A stretch of 64,000 bases of DNA from Pycnopodia helianthoides (lineage: Eukaryota > Echinodermata > Asteroidea > Forcipulatida > Asteriidae): NCBI GenBank assembly GCA_032158295.1, contig CM063260.1, forward strand, positions 5,279,501 to 5,343,500. The letters are read 5' to 3'. The translations under genes and the position numbers were made by a program. This document shows positions 15,898 through 26,958 of this stretch, piece by piece. Every line of letters begins with the position of its first letter. The first letter of the stretch is position 1. The notes under the pieces were generated by a model, which saw only the letters and a program-made list of their open reading frames with translations, ran no database searches and was not told where the DNA came from.

Positions 15898-16716
15898 TTA
15901 AGATGGGAGAATGCGTCTTGCGTACAGTTTGTCGTAAAAAGGCTGAGCCACGGCCACAAGTTCCTTCACTATTGAGGGTATCTCCTCTGTTGCTTCGTTG
16001 CTGGGCTTTTGATGACCCTTGTTGAAGCACCGACTTTCGAGTACAGTGGTCATCCAGTGAAATTCCTCTTCGGCCTCTCTAACTGACTTTGGCACGATCC
16101 AGTTGCTCGGCATTCCTGGCTCCCACGTTAAGACGGATTCGGAGAAAGGCAGCCCGAGTGCGGAGCAGTACTTCTGTACCATAACACCTGGGTGGTTTAA
16201 GATATCGTCTGCGTCTACGATCACGAGCTGCTGGCCCAGTTCTTTCTCTACGTAGTCTGCCATCTCTGCCAGCTCACCGTAGCTAAACCCTTTCTGCGGC
16301 AGCCATCCCCGGAGGCTTGCATCCCCCTCCCCGCCAGACATTTTCTTGAACAGTCGGTAGTAGGACATGAAGGACTTCATGGGCTGCCGGATCAAGAATG
16401 AGTGACGATAGCCCTTTGGGAGATACTGAAGTCTCCCCATAACGGCATATGCCAAGTCCTTTATGATGACCGCTTTATGACCTTGAAAGTCCTCCTCCAA
16501 CTTGTCTTTGACCCATGCATGAGTGTACTCTGCCTCTGGTGGGACCTCGTCTGGTGGTTTGAGTAGACCGTCTGGACCGAAATGTTCAGCAGTGCCGTAA
16601 GGTTCCAGCCATGCAACCGAGCCGTCTATGGTGCTGAGGCACTTCATGAAAGCGGTCGACAACGACCGCGGAGTCGACCAACAGAAAACCCGATGCTGGG
16701 AAACTGACCCAGCCAT
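15898..16716 (-). CDS. P-loop sulfotransferase-like protein
   Basis: Intronless 272-codon frame giving a soluble protein with no signal peptide or membrane segment. Residues 12-23 (CWSTPRSLSTAF) look like the 5'-phosphosulfate-binding loop of sulfotransferase-fold proteins, and 107-121 (FLIRQPMKSFMSYYR) look like the 3'-phosphate-binding Arg..Ser segment, with KDLAY at 86-90 between them. The family is the sulfotransferase-like P-loop group that also includes proteins labelled 'branched-chain aminotransferase-like' in plants. The substrate is unknown, so the reaction (transfer of sulfate from PAPS) is inferred from fold only. The start at 16716 is supported by the conserved loop falling close to the N-terminus, as usual in the group. 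No frame break. Gene order gives no clue to its role. Confidence 0.8.
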   Translation of the reverse strand: MAGSVSQHRVFCWSTPRSLSTAFMKCLSTIDGSVAWLEPYGTAEHFGPDGLLKPPDEVPPEAEYTHAWVKDKLEEDFQGHKAVIIKDLAYAVMGRLQYLPKGYRHSFLIRQPMKSFMSYYRLFKKMSGGEGDASLRGWLPQKGFSYGELAEMADYVEKELGQQLVIVDADDILNHPGVMVQKYCSALGLPFSESVLTWEPGMPSNWIVPKSVREAEEEFHWMTTVLESRCFNKGHQKPSNEATEEIPSIVKELVAVAQPFYDKLYARRILPS

Positions 16717-19700
16717 TGTCTGGAATTATGATGACAGTTATACAAATTAATAAAACAAAACATACAGCAAATGTCCTAATAGGCATGCCTATGAGACCTT
16801 CGGCTCAAAACACTGGAGCAATACATAACATCACTGCGTGCTCCCTGCAAAAATGTACAAAGAGTAAAGACACGACCTGCAAAGGTAAATAGTCACCCTA
16901 AATTAAACCAATCCATTGCCCCAAAAAGAACCACATAGCAAGGAAAAGAAACAGTGTTGTAGTAATAGTGCTTACCAGCTGAGTACCAACTGCCGGGAAT
17001 ACAAGGGTGCCCGAGTAGGCCCCGTACTTAAAGGGACATTACAGAATTGGTTTTTGCTAACAAAACAGTTGCTGGCAGTGTAAGCACTTTATGTTACCCA
17101 CCATACATAAACTGACAAACCTGTAGAAGTTTGAGATCGATCGGCCATCTGGGTCACGAGAAAATAGTGAAAAACCGATTACATATTTGCATGAAATCAT
17201 ACAAGTGAATAAAACGCTCACTGAGCGATAAACTCCAATCGGAAAATTAGTTTTTTCAATTCTCATCAAATATGGCATTTCAGACAGAAATATTTCAAGG
17301 GATGTTTTCTACTATCTTCATCATTAGACCGTGTAAGTTTTATGTAAATCTGTGATCAAAAAGTATATTTTACAAGTTTTTTTCTTACCAATTCTGTAAT
17401 GTTCCTTTAAGGGAAAACGTCACTTGTGCTATCGAGTACGAGTACATGAGTATCCAAGAACTGGGTATTCTGTTCGAGTACCGGGTCTATTACAGCCGGG
17501 CAGGGCGATTTTTTGTACATACCACACGCAGGCTACTGTATACACGCATAAGGTATGGGCGCCCCGGATCCCTTCACTGTTGACCCCGAGGCAGTGTGTG
17601 CTACCAAAAAAAAAATGCCGGGGAGCACTTGGCTCTCCCCTCCGAATACGAGTTCGAGTACTTTATAATGTGGGTTGTTTTTTTCCCCCATTTCAACAAT
17701 TGGTTTTAAAAAACAACTGAACTATAGTCCGAAGTCTAAACAAGTCAAGTTTGCAAAAATAAAAGATTTTAAAAAGGCGTTGAACTATAAAATGGTACAC
17801 GATACTAAGTGTTTTTTTTTTTAATATGAACATACATATAGTTCAAAATGATGAAAATGGGAATTGATGTGTTTGATATTATCCATGATTTAGTAGTATT
17901 ATTTGGATTACAACTTAAATTTATCATATTGATTATTTTTTTAGTGTGGGGGGGTATGGGTGTCGAACACATACCTCTAATCGGCAGAGAAGAGAACGAA
18001 GAGGATTGGTGTCGGCCATCACCGAATATCTGTATAATAATAAGCACTGTAGGCCAGCCTATGTATTGTATACAGTGTATACTCGGCACTTTCAGAGCAG
18101 GAAAATCATGAAGTTTGTACTTACCGTAAATGTACTTTTCTTGTTATAATATTAATACTAGCGCTTATCGTACACAGTAGTAGGATTCACACCGGCCAAC
18201 ATTGTAGGCCTACTACCAGATAGATTCAGCCTTGCTGTTTGGATCCAGACACTCAGACAGTATATTGTGTGAGTCCATCCAAAATGGTGGAATAATGATG
18301 GTGTCGTTATCGTGTGGTTGGCTGAGCATTGACCTGTTACCTTTAATGAGTGGCTTATACCTCCAGTATTGTTGAAGACCGACCGGCCAAGGTCAACGGC
18401 ACAACTGTACACGTACATTTTACATGCGTTAGTCGACTGATGTTTACATGTCATAGTGGGTAATCAGCGATGGCAATTGGCGTGCATGGGACTATAGGCC
18501 TTATGCTGTGACGGAGTGCCGGATACACGACAGTTGGCTTTTTATAACACGGCCTTTTATTAAAGTTGTATGTTGTGGACATTGATTTAAATCGCATTAC
18601 CCTGTTTCCTAAATTACCAATATTCTACTACAAAAGAGGTTTATGTTGAGTTATGCACTGACCGTGTAGGACGACGAGGTAGCCACCCAGTCTTTTACCT
18701 GTAATGTAAATCACTACAACTTAAAAGCAAGAGCGTTGGAAAAGTGAACATTAAATGCTACAATCATCATGCACCTACAACAGCGACACTTTCCTTCGGA
18801 GGACGCACAGTGATACCCACTAATCACTTGACTTGGAAAGCGCACTCGGTCTATTGGCATCGTTATAGCTCATGGATAATATCGCAGTTCATTCAAAATG
18901 TCATAATCTTCGCAAGTTAGGTTCATGACGTCAGCCTAGACCTGTTAGTTAACCCTAACCCTATCAGGACCAGGCTTTTTTGTTCTCTATTTTGTTTTAC
19001 CTTTCGTGCGCCGGTCAGCCGGGGGACCCCGCTCCGTATTTTTCCACAGTTCTCGACTAATTTTTATGATTGCCACAATATATCATTTCATTTCCACAAA
19101 TTGACTTTAACAAATTCATGTGAACTGCATCTGGGTAGTTTTTGGTCAGATTGTATTTTCACCATAATTTATGTATTTTTCATCCAAATGCTTTACAACT
19201 GCAAACTTGTTTAAGCTACTATTTTGACATAATCAAAACATGACATTTTATTTTGTGAATAACTGGGATCACCGTTGTGGGCTGCATATAATCGCTGGTT
19301 TATCCCGTTTTGTGGGAAAATGTGTATTTTTAAGTTTAAACTCAATATTTGCCACCAGGAATGAGGATTTTTTTCAAGGGTCATCGGGGGATGGCCAAAA
19401 GCCGTTTAACCGGGCATAATTGGAAAAGAAATTCGAACCACAAGAAAATGTTTGTCATGATTGAAATAGATTCATACAATTTACTCATGAATCACCATTG
19501 TGATAAACTTGTACATAGACGGATCTGGTACATAGACAGCTCTGCACCATAGAACAGGAGCACCCCCTCCACATGCGGGTGCTCCCATTATTAAAGATCT
19601 ACTTCAGCAATAACTGCGAAATAAAACAAATTGCTGAATCTTATACATAATGTTATTAAGTATTCTGACCTTGTAGATTGGATTGTTTTAAACATATATT

Positions 19701-19987
19701 TTTTCGTAATTTTAACCGGAAAAAATAATCCGATCTTAGGGTTTTTAAAAACTCGCGCGCTTCCATGGCTCCCTCCATAGGCACCATGCATGTCCCATAC
19801 TGAAGCACGTGTATTTACGCGCACCACGAACCAACTATAAGATACGTGGGTGAACCAGCGAATGATGACGTACTTGTAAGAAAGGGGAAACCAGGAAGTA
19901 GCGACGTGTCGTGTGTTTACACGGTAACTATGTGTGATGATCTCATTATTCGAAGACATTCACCAAGTTAAGACGTGAGAATTGACC
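16717..19987. other. intergenic region between sulfotransferase-like and THAP genes
   Basis: Besides the 383-bp element at 17028-17410 I see no gene. Open frames at 17424-17720, 17848-18149, 18158-18454 (minus) and 19591-19959 (minus) have no family signature. Both flanking genes point away from the interval (the sulfotransferase-like gene is read leftward from 16716, the THAP gene rightward from 19988), so their promoters should lie at its two ends. Confidence 0.5.
17028..17410. mobile_element. MITE-like element, TTAAAGG-end family, copy 2
   Basis: Starts ttaaagggacattacagaat and ends attctgtaatgttcctttaa, in the same orientation as copy 1 and nearly colinear with it. Confidence 0.9.
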
Positions 19988-20328
19988 ATGCCGAACTCAT
20001 GTTCTGTTGGTGGATGTACATGTACTCGGAACGCAGATAGGAACCCAGATGTGAGTTTTTATTTCGATTCCCAAGAGATCCTGTCCAGAGAAGGGAATGG
20101 GTGCGTTCCGTGACCAACACACGGAAGGGTTTCACGGTGTCAAAATGGACCATGATTTGCAGTGCCCATTTTACGGACGACTGTCGGGTTGCAACATCGC
20201 AACTAAAGAGCAGTTTTGGATTAAAAAGCTATAACATGCTTAAGCTAGGTTCAATCCCAACCATGAAAGCCCCATCTGCAGTGCCATCATCTTTTCAAAC
20301 AGAGAGTAAAACAGGCACAGCCAAATGA
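19988..20328 (+). CDS. THAP-domain protein, 5' exon, one frame break
   Basis: The start MPNSCSVGGCTC gives the first two Cys of a C2CH THAP zinc finger. After one base is restored near 20056-20064 the chain continues FRFPRDPVQRREWVRSV, the typical THAP core with its Trp, and ends the finger with CSAHFTDDC (Cys and His of the motif). THAP proteins bind DNA and often act as transcription regulators or derive from P-element transposases, but which applies here cannot be told. The present frames are 19988 onward, then 20101-20328. A possible donor lies at about 20380 (gagctgg/gtaagc), in a third frame, so more exons may follow and I could not trace them. The stop at 20326 may itself be an artefact. 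Confidence 0.7.
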
Positions 20329-21198
20329 AAATAAGCGATTCAGCCAACACTCGTCTGGCATAAAAGAGAGAAGAGCTGGGTAAGCAACTTTTAAGTTCTA
20401 AAACTAAGTTCTATGAGTATGTAGTTGATATTTTACCATCGTTTCTTTTCATTTCAAAACATGCACTTCTCGCAAGAGATTTCAAACTCAATAGTAGGGC
20501 TACCACAACCATCAACAATTTTCCTTTTCACTCGATGTGATTGTGAGCATGATTCGAGTTTGAAGTTTAGGAAAGTTTGTAACTAGTTACCAATTCTACT
20601 TCACCTCCTTGACCTTGTCATCCCAGTGCACATACATGTGTACAAGACTCCCCTTCAACTTCAAGTACAACCTACAGACTTCATTATTGACCTTACATTG
20701 CTTTTCCAGTTTAGTTTGCTTTCAACATCATTGTATCCCTGGGGGAGGAGTAGGGGGAAGGACCATGGTAAAAAAAACTTGTGCCTACAAAGGGCAAAGC
20801 CATACATGTGTGTGAATACAATGCCCAAATTATGACATTTGACTTAGAGGTTAAATACAATGTTTGTTTTGATCTTTTGTTCAGGTTTTGCAAGAAGCTT
20901 TTGCTGAATATATGCTAAGTATGGTGACAGGAGCCCACTGGTGAACAACTTCTCCCATCTAATGTGATGGAAAGTTCAATCACATCAGAGGAGGTAATGA
21001 AACGGTTTACTGGCTTGTTGCAGAAACAACCTTAATTATGTTTAGGGGAGAAATATTCAACCGCGGGGGGTGGGGGTCAGCTTCAAAATGCCTGGACCCC
21101 GAGTTGGATATACATGTAGGGTTATTTTTATTTCATTACACATCAAAATGTGCAGTATCGGAATAATAATTAACTTTACTTTGCATAATCATACACTT

Positions 21199-21369
21199 GT
21201 CAGGCCTGGAATTTCATCTTGGAGAGGGCAAGGCCATTTTCATTTTGTAAAGGGTACTTCCATTGGAAAATCTTAAAGTCTATGGGAGACTTTTGAAGGG
21301 GCACCAAGGCCAACACAAGGGCAACGAAGGCCATGGCCTCCGTGGCCTCCATGTAATTCCAGGCCTGAC
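21199..21369. mobile_element. MITE-like element, CAGGCCTGGAA-end family, copy 1
   Basis: Left end tcaggcctggaatttcatct and right end atgtaattccaggcctga form terminal inverted repeats of about 16 bp. The interior carries gagggcaaggccattttcat, ccattggaaaatcttaaagt and gaaggccatggcctccgtgg. Confidence 0.85.
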
Positions 21370-22767
21370 TTGTGAATATCTTAAAAGTTAACAATTTCCC
21401 TCAAGATTTTGAACAAATTTATAAACCCCTAGGTTTGAGATGCATGATTCATGTCTGTTTGCAATTTTGTTTCAAGCAGAATTATTAAAATGAAAGAAAG
21501 GTTTATTTTGTCCTCCTATTACATGTATTAAAGAGATACTGTTGACATAGTTTAAACACCTTATTGTTAATGCAGAGGATTATTTCTGATGGTAAAATAT
21601 GATTAATTCATCAAGCCATTGTGGATTTTTTTCTTTATTGATTATACATGTATTGTACATATTTTTTGTACACCATTTATTATCTTATGAGAAGAGTTGT
21701 TTTATTGCCCATGTAGCTTTTATTTGACCACAACCACATCTGGTAATTTAAATGTAGGGTTTTATTGAGTACATGTACACATGTATACCATACTTATTTG
21801 TTATTGTTATTATTATTTGTTAGAAGGGGGATCAACCACAAACTTGTTTGCTACGTAAGATTAATGAGCAGCCCCAGTTTGTGCATATTGCATGGTGAAC
21901 TAAAGGAGTTTTTGGGGGAGAAAAAGAGGAGTTGGAGTACATGTATTGGGGTTTGCATATTTCATGTGTAATGTGTTTTCAATCCAGGGCAAACACAAAA
22001 CAATTACACTTCTTTTTGACAATTTGCCAGACAACCTGTCTTTCTAAGCTTTGACTGTAATTTGAAATGTTTGTTTACATTTTCTTAAAAGTCTACATTG
22101 AGCTGAACATTTTGATAAGGAGGTCTTTTAGAATGTCTGTAGGCAAGAAGAGTAAGGATCGCATGGAATTAGTTTTGCAACATTCCCTTTTAATTTAGCT
22201 GTTTTCTATTTAATTACTCAATGAAAATTAAAACTAGACAGAGAGGTCAACTTTGGTAATACAACTTTTCTTGACATTAAGTATTACATGTACACTGTAC
22301 TCTTAACTCCAAAAATATTGCTTTTTGTACATAAGGTGGTCATTTACATTACCATGTAGTATATGCAAGAAGGGTAAGGAACTCATAGTTACATTTTCTT
22401 TTAATGGCAACGTGTCCCTTTAATTTATTAATTAAGCTGCTTTCTATTTATTTACTTCACTTGAAGAGGGGTAGTTGACTTTGCAAAAACAATTGTTGTT
22501 TTATTCTGTTTTTCTTGAAATAAAATAATACTCATAAAGACTAAAGACTGATATGTGTATATTATTAAAAGTGTTTATTGTCATTTACTCATGGATCATC
22601 TAAAAATGATTGTAACACACTGAAAATTTAGAGTAAATGGAGGCCACCAATCCCACCATGTTTGTATCCTCAATTCTGAAAACCTTTTTGAAAACCATGA
22701 ACCACTACTAGATTAGCAGAACATGTTTTGATCATAGTATGATTTGAAACTTTGCATGGTGGGATCA

Positions 22768-22962
22768 GGTTTGCAGTGATGCCATGTATAAAATCTCGTG
22801 AGTAGTGGTGGTTTTAAAAAAAACAGGTGGTTTGACAACTTCCTGAAGAGGATCAGGGCATACTGATCAAAAAATCAAGTTTTGAAACCACCGTTTCTTT
22901 TCAGAACCACCACTACTCAAAAGAGATTTTACCTATGGTGTCAGCGCAAACCTCACCTGATT
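22768..22962. mobile_element. fold-back element
   Basis: ggtttgcagtgatgccatgt..aaaatctcgtgagtagtggtggtttt is mirrored by gaaccaccactactcaaaag..gattttacctatggtgtcagcgcaaacct. Arms are about 48 bp with a handful of mismatches, separated by about 95 bp. Confidence 0.75.
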
Positions 22963-23318
22963 ATAGACATTGTTCTTGTAATGACACACATCCCATCTCA
23001 GTGAGCCAAATATTAACAGATTTTTATCAAAGATTGTGGTTCTCAAAAAAGTTCGCCTTTTGAAGCCTCTTTGCTATATAACTTCCATGTTTGTAATATG
23101 TACATGTAAGTTGAATGCATTTCACTATTTTCCAGTGAGAGACACAACAGCATGAGCTTTATGTTTGACAAATAATTTGTACATCTATTTTTTGAGTCTC
23201 ATTTACAAATATTTTATCAACTATAGGGGCTAAAAATACCACACTAAATTCGAGTGAGAAGAGGAATTCTTACAATATGATTGGCAATAAATTTTAGGGT
23301 TTTTTAAGTTACTATTAG

Positions 23319-23794
23319 TCAAGTGGCGGGTAAACCCTTTATATTGTCCATTGGGGTTGGGATATGTCCTTGGAAGTGGCACTCTGTTGAAGGAAGTGGC
23401 ACTCTGTTGAACCTTCCGAGGTAGCCCGTACACCATCTGACAACTTGCCTGTAAGCAACATGGCGATTTCTTCTGCAAACAAAGTAGTAGAAGAAAATCA
23501 AATTAGGTAAACATTTGATATCAATTTTTGTTTAAAAACACAGTTTTCCCATTTTGAAGAAATCATGTACGAGTAAGGGTGGAAATATACTCTTCTGATT
23601 TGTCCAGTCGAACAACTTGTAGGAGAACCCCCCCCCCCCCACACACACACACACACCCTTACATATGGCAGTTACAGGGGTACTTCCATTGTTGTTCTAA
23701 TATTCCTTTTTCTGAAGAAATCCTATTTGGGTCACCACCAGAACAAAGAAAACCTTATGGGGTAGCATTGCTCCGTAAGTTGGCATGTGTAAGC

Positions 23795-23825
<31 letters not shown>

Positions 23826-25566
23826 AGTGTGTCATGAGCTCCAATCGTGGACTCTCCTTTGTTCAACTCTTTGTCCTGACAAACGTGGACCCCATTGTTT
23901 TCCTTTAACAAATGTGGACCTATTGTCCCTTTTGTTGTAAGTCCTCGGTTTGAATGTCACTACAAACTCACACACACACTTTTGGGTTCTTTAAAGAAGT
24001 CATAAGCTGTAACATACTCAACAATTGTGACAGAGATCAAAGTGTTTAGAAAAAATCTTGTACAGGTTTTATGGTTATTCGTTTTTCTGAGTTGTATAAA
24101 TCTAATCCAACCGTCAATTATACTCGGGTCAGGTAAGAGGCGTAATAATTTTTTGGGGGAGGGTTTGCTCCTTACATTAATTTTACAGTTCAATTAAAAA
24201 AAGACACTTACTGGTCTAGAGTCCCTTCAACTGCATCTCTGCCATAGTATTCACCGGTACTGTAAATACGCGGTTTGAAGTACAGCCGGGTGCAGACAGA
24301 CTGCTTCAAACCAATCATGCACAGCAAGGCTTTGGTTTTCATCCTCTACATCAATGTTCAATGCTGCCATTTGGGCTCTTGTCTTCTGCACTTCCTTACA
24401 GCAGATGGAGTTCATTGCCATTGGTTGGACCACACAGTGTCCGCATGAGCACCTGAAAGAAAAATTTAAATAACAGAAAATTAATGGATGAAAGTGTTGC
24501 TGTACTGACATAGGATGGACTATGTTCATGACCATTAACTAATTTTACATGAACGGGGGTAATACAAAATGAGTGGGGATTGAAACGATGCGTGTCTCAT
24601 TTATACATCTAAGTAAAAAATCACGTAATGTTTTGCATTGTTTATCAATGGCCGTTGTTCTTACTTTGTGTCTCTGGGAATTTTTTTATTTTTTTTTATT
24701 TGAAAAGTGGTTTGTAATTGTAGTTCTGTTTTAAAGAATAAACATGACATATCATACTAGCCTAAAAGAAAATTATGAGAAATAATTAGCAAATGAGCTT
24801 GACATAAAAACTAATCCAATTAGGCTAGGACCTACCTCAATCATTTGCTAAAAGAAATAAAAAAATAAATGCGGTAGAACAGTGACACTGACAGAAAATA
24901 CGGCTTGTCAGGATCAGTTCGGTACTGAAAATAAATGTTATCTCCGACACACTGAGATTTGATGATTGTATTGTGAAAAAATTAATGGATAAACGAGGAA
25001 ATACAGAAACAAATAAAACAACATTCATCTATTTTCCTTTCTCCATGGAACCCGTTCTCCGATAAGGATACCTGCACTAACCCAAAGGGAACAATTTTTG
25101 AGTGACACCGATTCAATGTATCATGAAAACGTGAACCATATTGGACAACAGCAACCATTTCGTGAGAAAAAAAAATCAACTTTCTGCTGCTATTTCTATC
25201 CATTATAGCGGCCTCATATGCCGCATAGATAAATAAGTACTTCATGACGATAAAAAACAGTAAACATAGCATTGTTTGTTCTTCAAAAAACCTGTGGGAC
25301 TCACCATTCAGTATTGTTTAGTCGACCTCCTGCATCAGGATTCGCACGTTCACGATCATCGGCGGCCAGTGGCTCAAACCTGTATGGTTTGGCACCTCGC
25401 ACTTCCTCGTCAAGCACTCCCCCACAGCTTCATCAACGCCCTCTTCGTCTTCGGAAGAGCTCCCTCCACCGTCAGAGCTATCCTCACTATCAATACTATC
25501 ATCTGTATTTCCTAATTCTTCTTCGTCCACACTGTGTTCCTCCCACGATCCGCTAATGTCTGACAT
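23319..25566 (-). CDS. P2X7 C-terminal (ballast) domain-like protein
   Basis: Three exons on the minus strand: 25566-25305, 24452-24255 and 23472-23319. Exon 1 starts MSDISGSWEEHS with a long Ser/Glu/Asp tract. After one base is restored in the C-run at 25419-25423 (on + strand), it continues GAKPYRFEPLA, the hallmark of P2X7-like cytoplasmic domains. Exon 2 gives NTEWCSCGHCVV, SICCKEV and FEAVCLHPAVLQTAYLQYR, and exon 3 RHVAYRQVVRWCTGYLGR, all in family order with the zinc-site Cys. Splice phases 2 and 2 agree. In vertebrate P2X7 this domain follows the channel. Here there is no channel, as in many invertebrate stand-alone proteins, so an intracellular, perhaps nucleotide- or zinc-binding role is inference. 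A 20-bp tandem duplication in exon 3 shifts the last residues. The start at 25566 has a better context (gacaaaATG) than an upstream ATG at 25650. Confidence 0.8.
23371..23410. repeat. 20-bp tandem duplication inside the last P2X7-like exon
   Basis: ggaagtggcactctgttgaa occurs twice back to back. 20 is not a multiple of three, so it changes the downstream frame. Confidence 0.9.
23624..23822. repeat. C-tract and (CA)n microsatellites
   Basis: A C-run followed by (ca)n lies at about 23628-23656, and a longer (ca)n at about 23796-23822. Confidence 0.9.
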
Positions 25567-26001
25567 TTTGTCCTCGTTTACTGTGTGAGTAGCTATAGAC
25601 GCGTACAATAAACACACTTCGCTGCGCGGGGGTAAACAAGCCGTCTCCATTCATGTACGTCATCAGAGTCTATGGTATATTTTCATCACGTGACAGGCTG
25701 TTTCCAAAAACTCGGTATGAGGAGCTGCTGAACGCTGGCCTAAATTACCTTTTTTTTTAATTACGCAATTACCGCTAAGTATTTTCCTTAATATATACGT
25801 AATCATGAAACACAAATTGATTGGATTTCGCCAAAGTTTAAATTATCTTAGTGCCGTTGAAGTAGATCTTTAACGCCCTTCGCCCCTCCCACGCCTCAGT
25901 CCCATTTTTGATTTCAACTGACTGCGCCCTCAAGCGGCGTGCTTATACAACATGTCACCGATGAACAGCGGTCTGCTGAGGAGAGTTGCCGAAGTTAAAT
26001 T
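25567..26001. promoter_or_regulatory. candidate bidirectional promoter with an E-box TCACGTGA
   Basis: The start codon of the P2X7-like gene (minus) and the first likely 5'UTR exon of the PLEKHM1-like gene (plus, donor after 26001) lie about 430 bp apart and diverge. The palindrome tcacgtga is at 25686-25693. No TATA box is obvious. The transcription start sites are not visible from sequence. Confidence 0.45.
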
Positions 26002-26527
26002 GTAAGCATTCCTTTAACCCATTCAGCTTATAATTTGTGAATTTCCAGCTGAGGTAATGCATGAATGTTATATAATAGCAGATGTTAAGGCCGATGTTAG
26101 AGGATGATCATTGAAGAAACACGGGTTGTATTATGGATATTCCTACCTCCTTATCATAACATGGAGGAGTATTTTCTTCCTCCATGGTTGTACTAACACT
26201 AGAATGAACTATAAATTGTATAAATATTTATCTAGGGTGGAACTACACGTAGAACTTTTTTATAAGGAAATGGATAGACGGATGTAGTGACTAGTGAACT
26301 GTTGACTTATTTTCGCACATAAAAAGTATTGATGTTTGTCATCACTTGTAAAATACGCATAAATCCGTCTACCATTGTTGAAATTGTCTTAGTTTTGTGA
26401 CTGTCACTTTTATTTTTAGAAATAGAAAGTAAAACTAAAGCAAACTTAATAAAATATTAAAATTTAAACAAATGTTAATAGTAATAAATTCTTAAAATAT
26501 TTTTATATTTAATTAAAACAAAATATC

Positions 26528-26680
26528 AGGCCAGGAATTGCATCTTTGAGAGGGCAAGGCCATTTTCATTTTGCAAATCTTAGTCTATGGGAAACTTTGA
26601 AGGAGCACCAAGCAAGGCCAAGACCAGGGCAACAGAAGTCATGGCCTCTGACCTATTGTGGCCTCAATATCAGGCCGGAA
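26528..26680. mobile_element. CAGGCCTGGAA-end family, copy 2 (diverged)
   Basis: Begins aggccaggaattgcatcttt, has gagggcaaggccattttcat and agtctatgggaaactttgaa, and ends near aatatcaggccgg. It lies in the first (5'UTR) intron of the PLEKHM1-like gene. Confidence 0.7.
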
Positions 26681-26958
26681 ATATATAAAAAAGGAAGAGC
26701 AATTTAACAAAAAGTTCTCTTTTAGTTACGAGAAAATAATAATTAAGTTCTTTTCAATGTTTTTTAATTGAATCCTAAATTCATGTAATTTTTATTTATA
26801 GGTTTTTTACGATTTTTGAATCTCCAATCAACTGGAAAGTACCGGGAATCGGGCCCTCAACTTACGACAAACAAAGTCTCCAGAAATCGACAAGTGAAGT
26901 AGTAGACTTTACCATTATGGGATAGAAAGGATCTGAAAACAGCTTGAAACTGTAAATC

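Larger units (their letters stand above)
20329..23318. other. region between THAP exon and P2X7-like gene
   Basis: AT-rich, possibly with 3' exons or UTR of the THAP gene. I could not identify any. Contains a CAGGCCTGGAA-end element (21199-21369) and a fold-back (22768-22962). Confidence 0.4.

Noticed and set aside
19591..19959. 122-codon minus-strand frame ahead of the THAP gene
   Set aside because: No domain, no splice partner, and it covers the expected THAP promoter.
24117..24193. P2X7-like extra exon between exons 2 and 3
   Set aside because: No family residues, and direct joining of exons 2 and 3 keeps phase and domain order.
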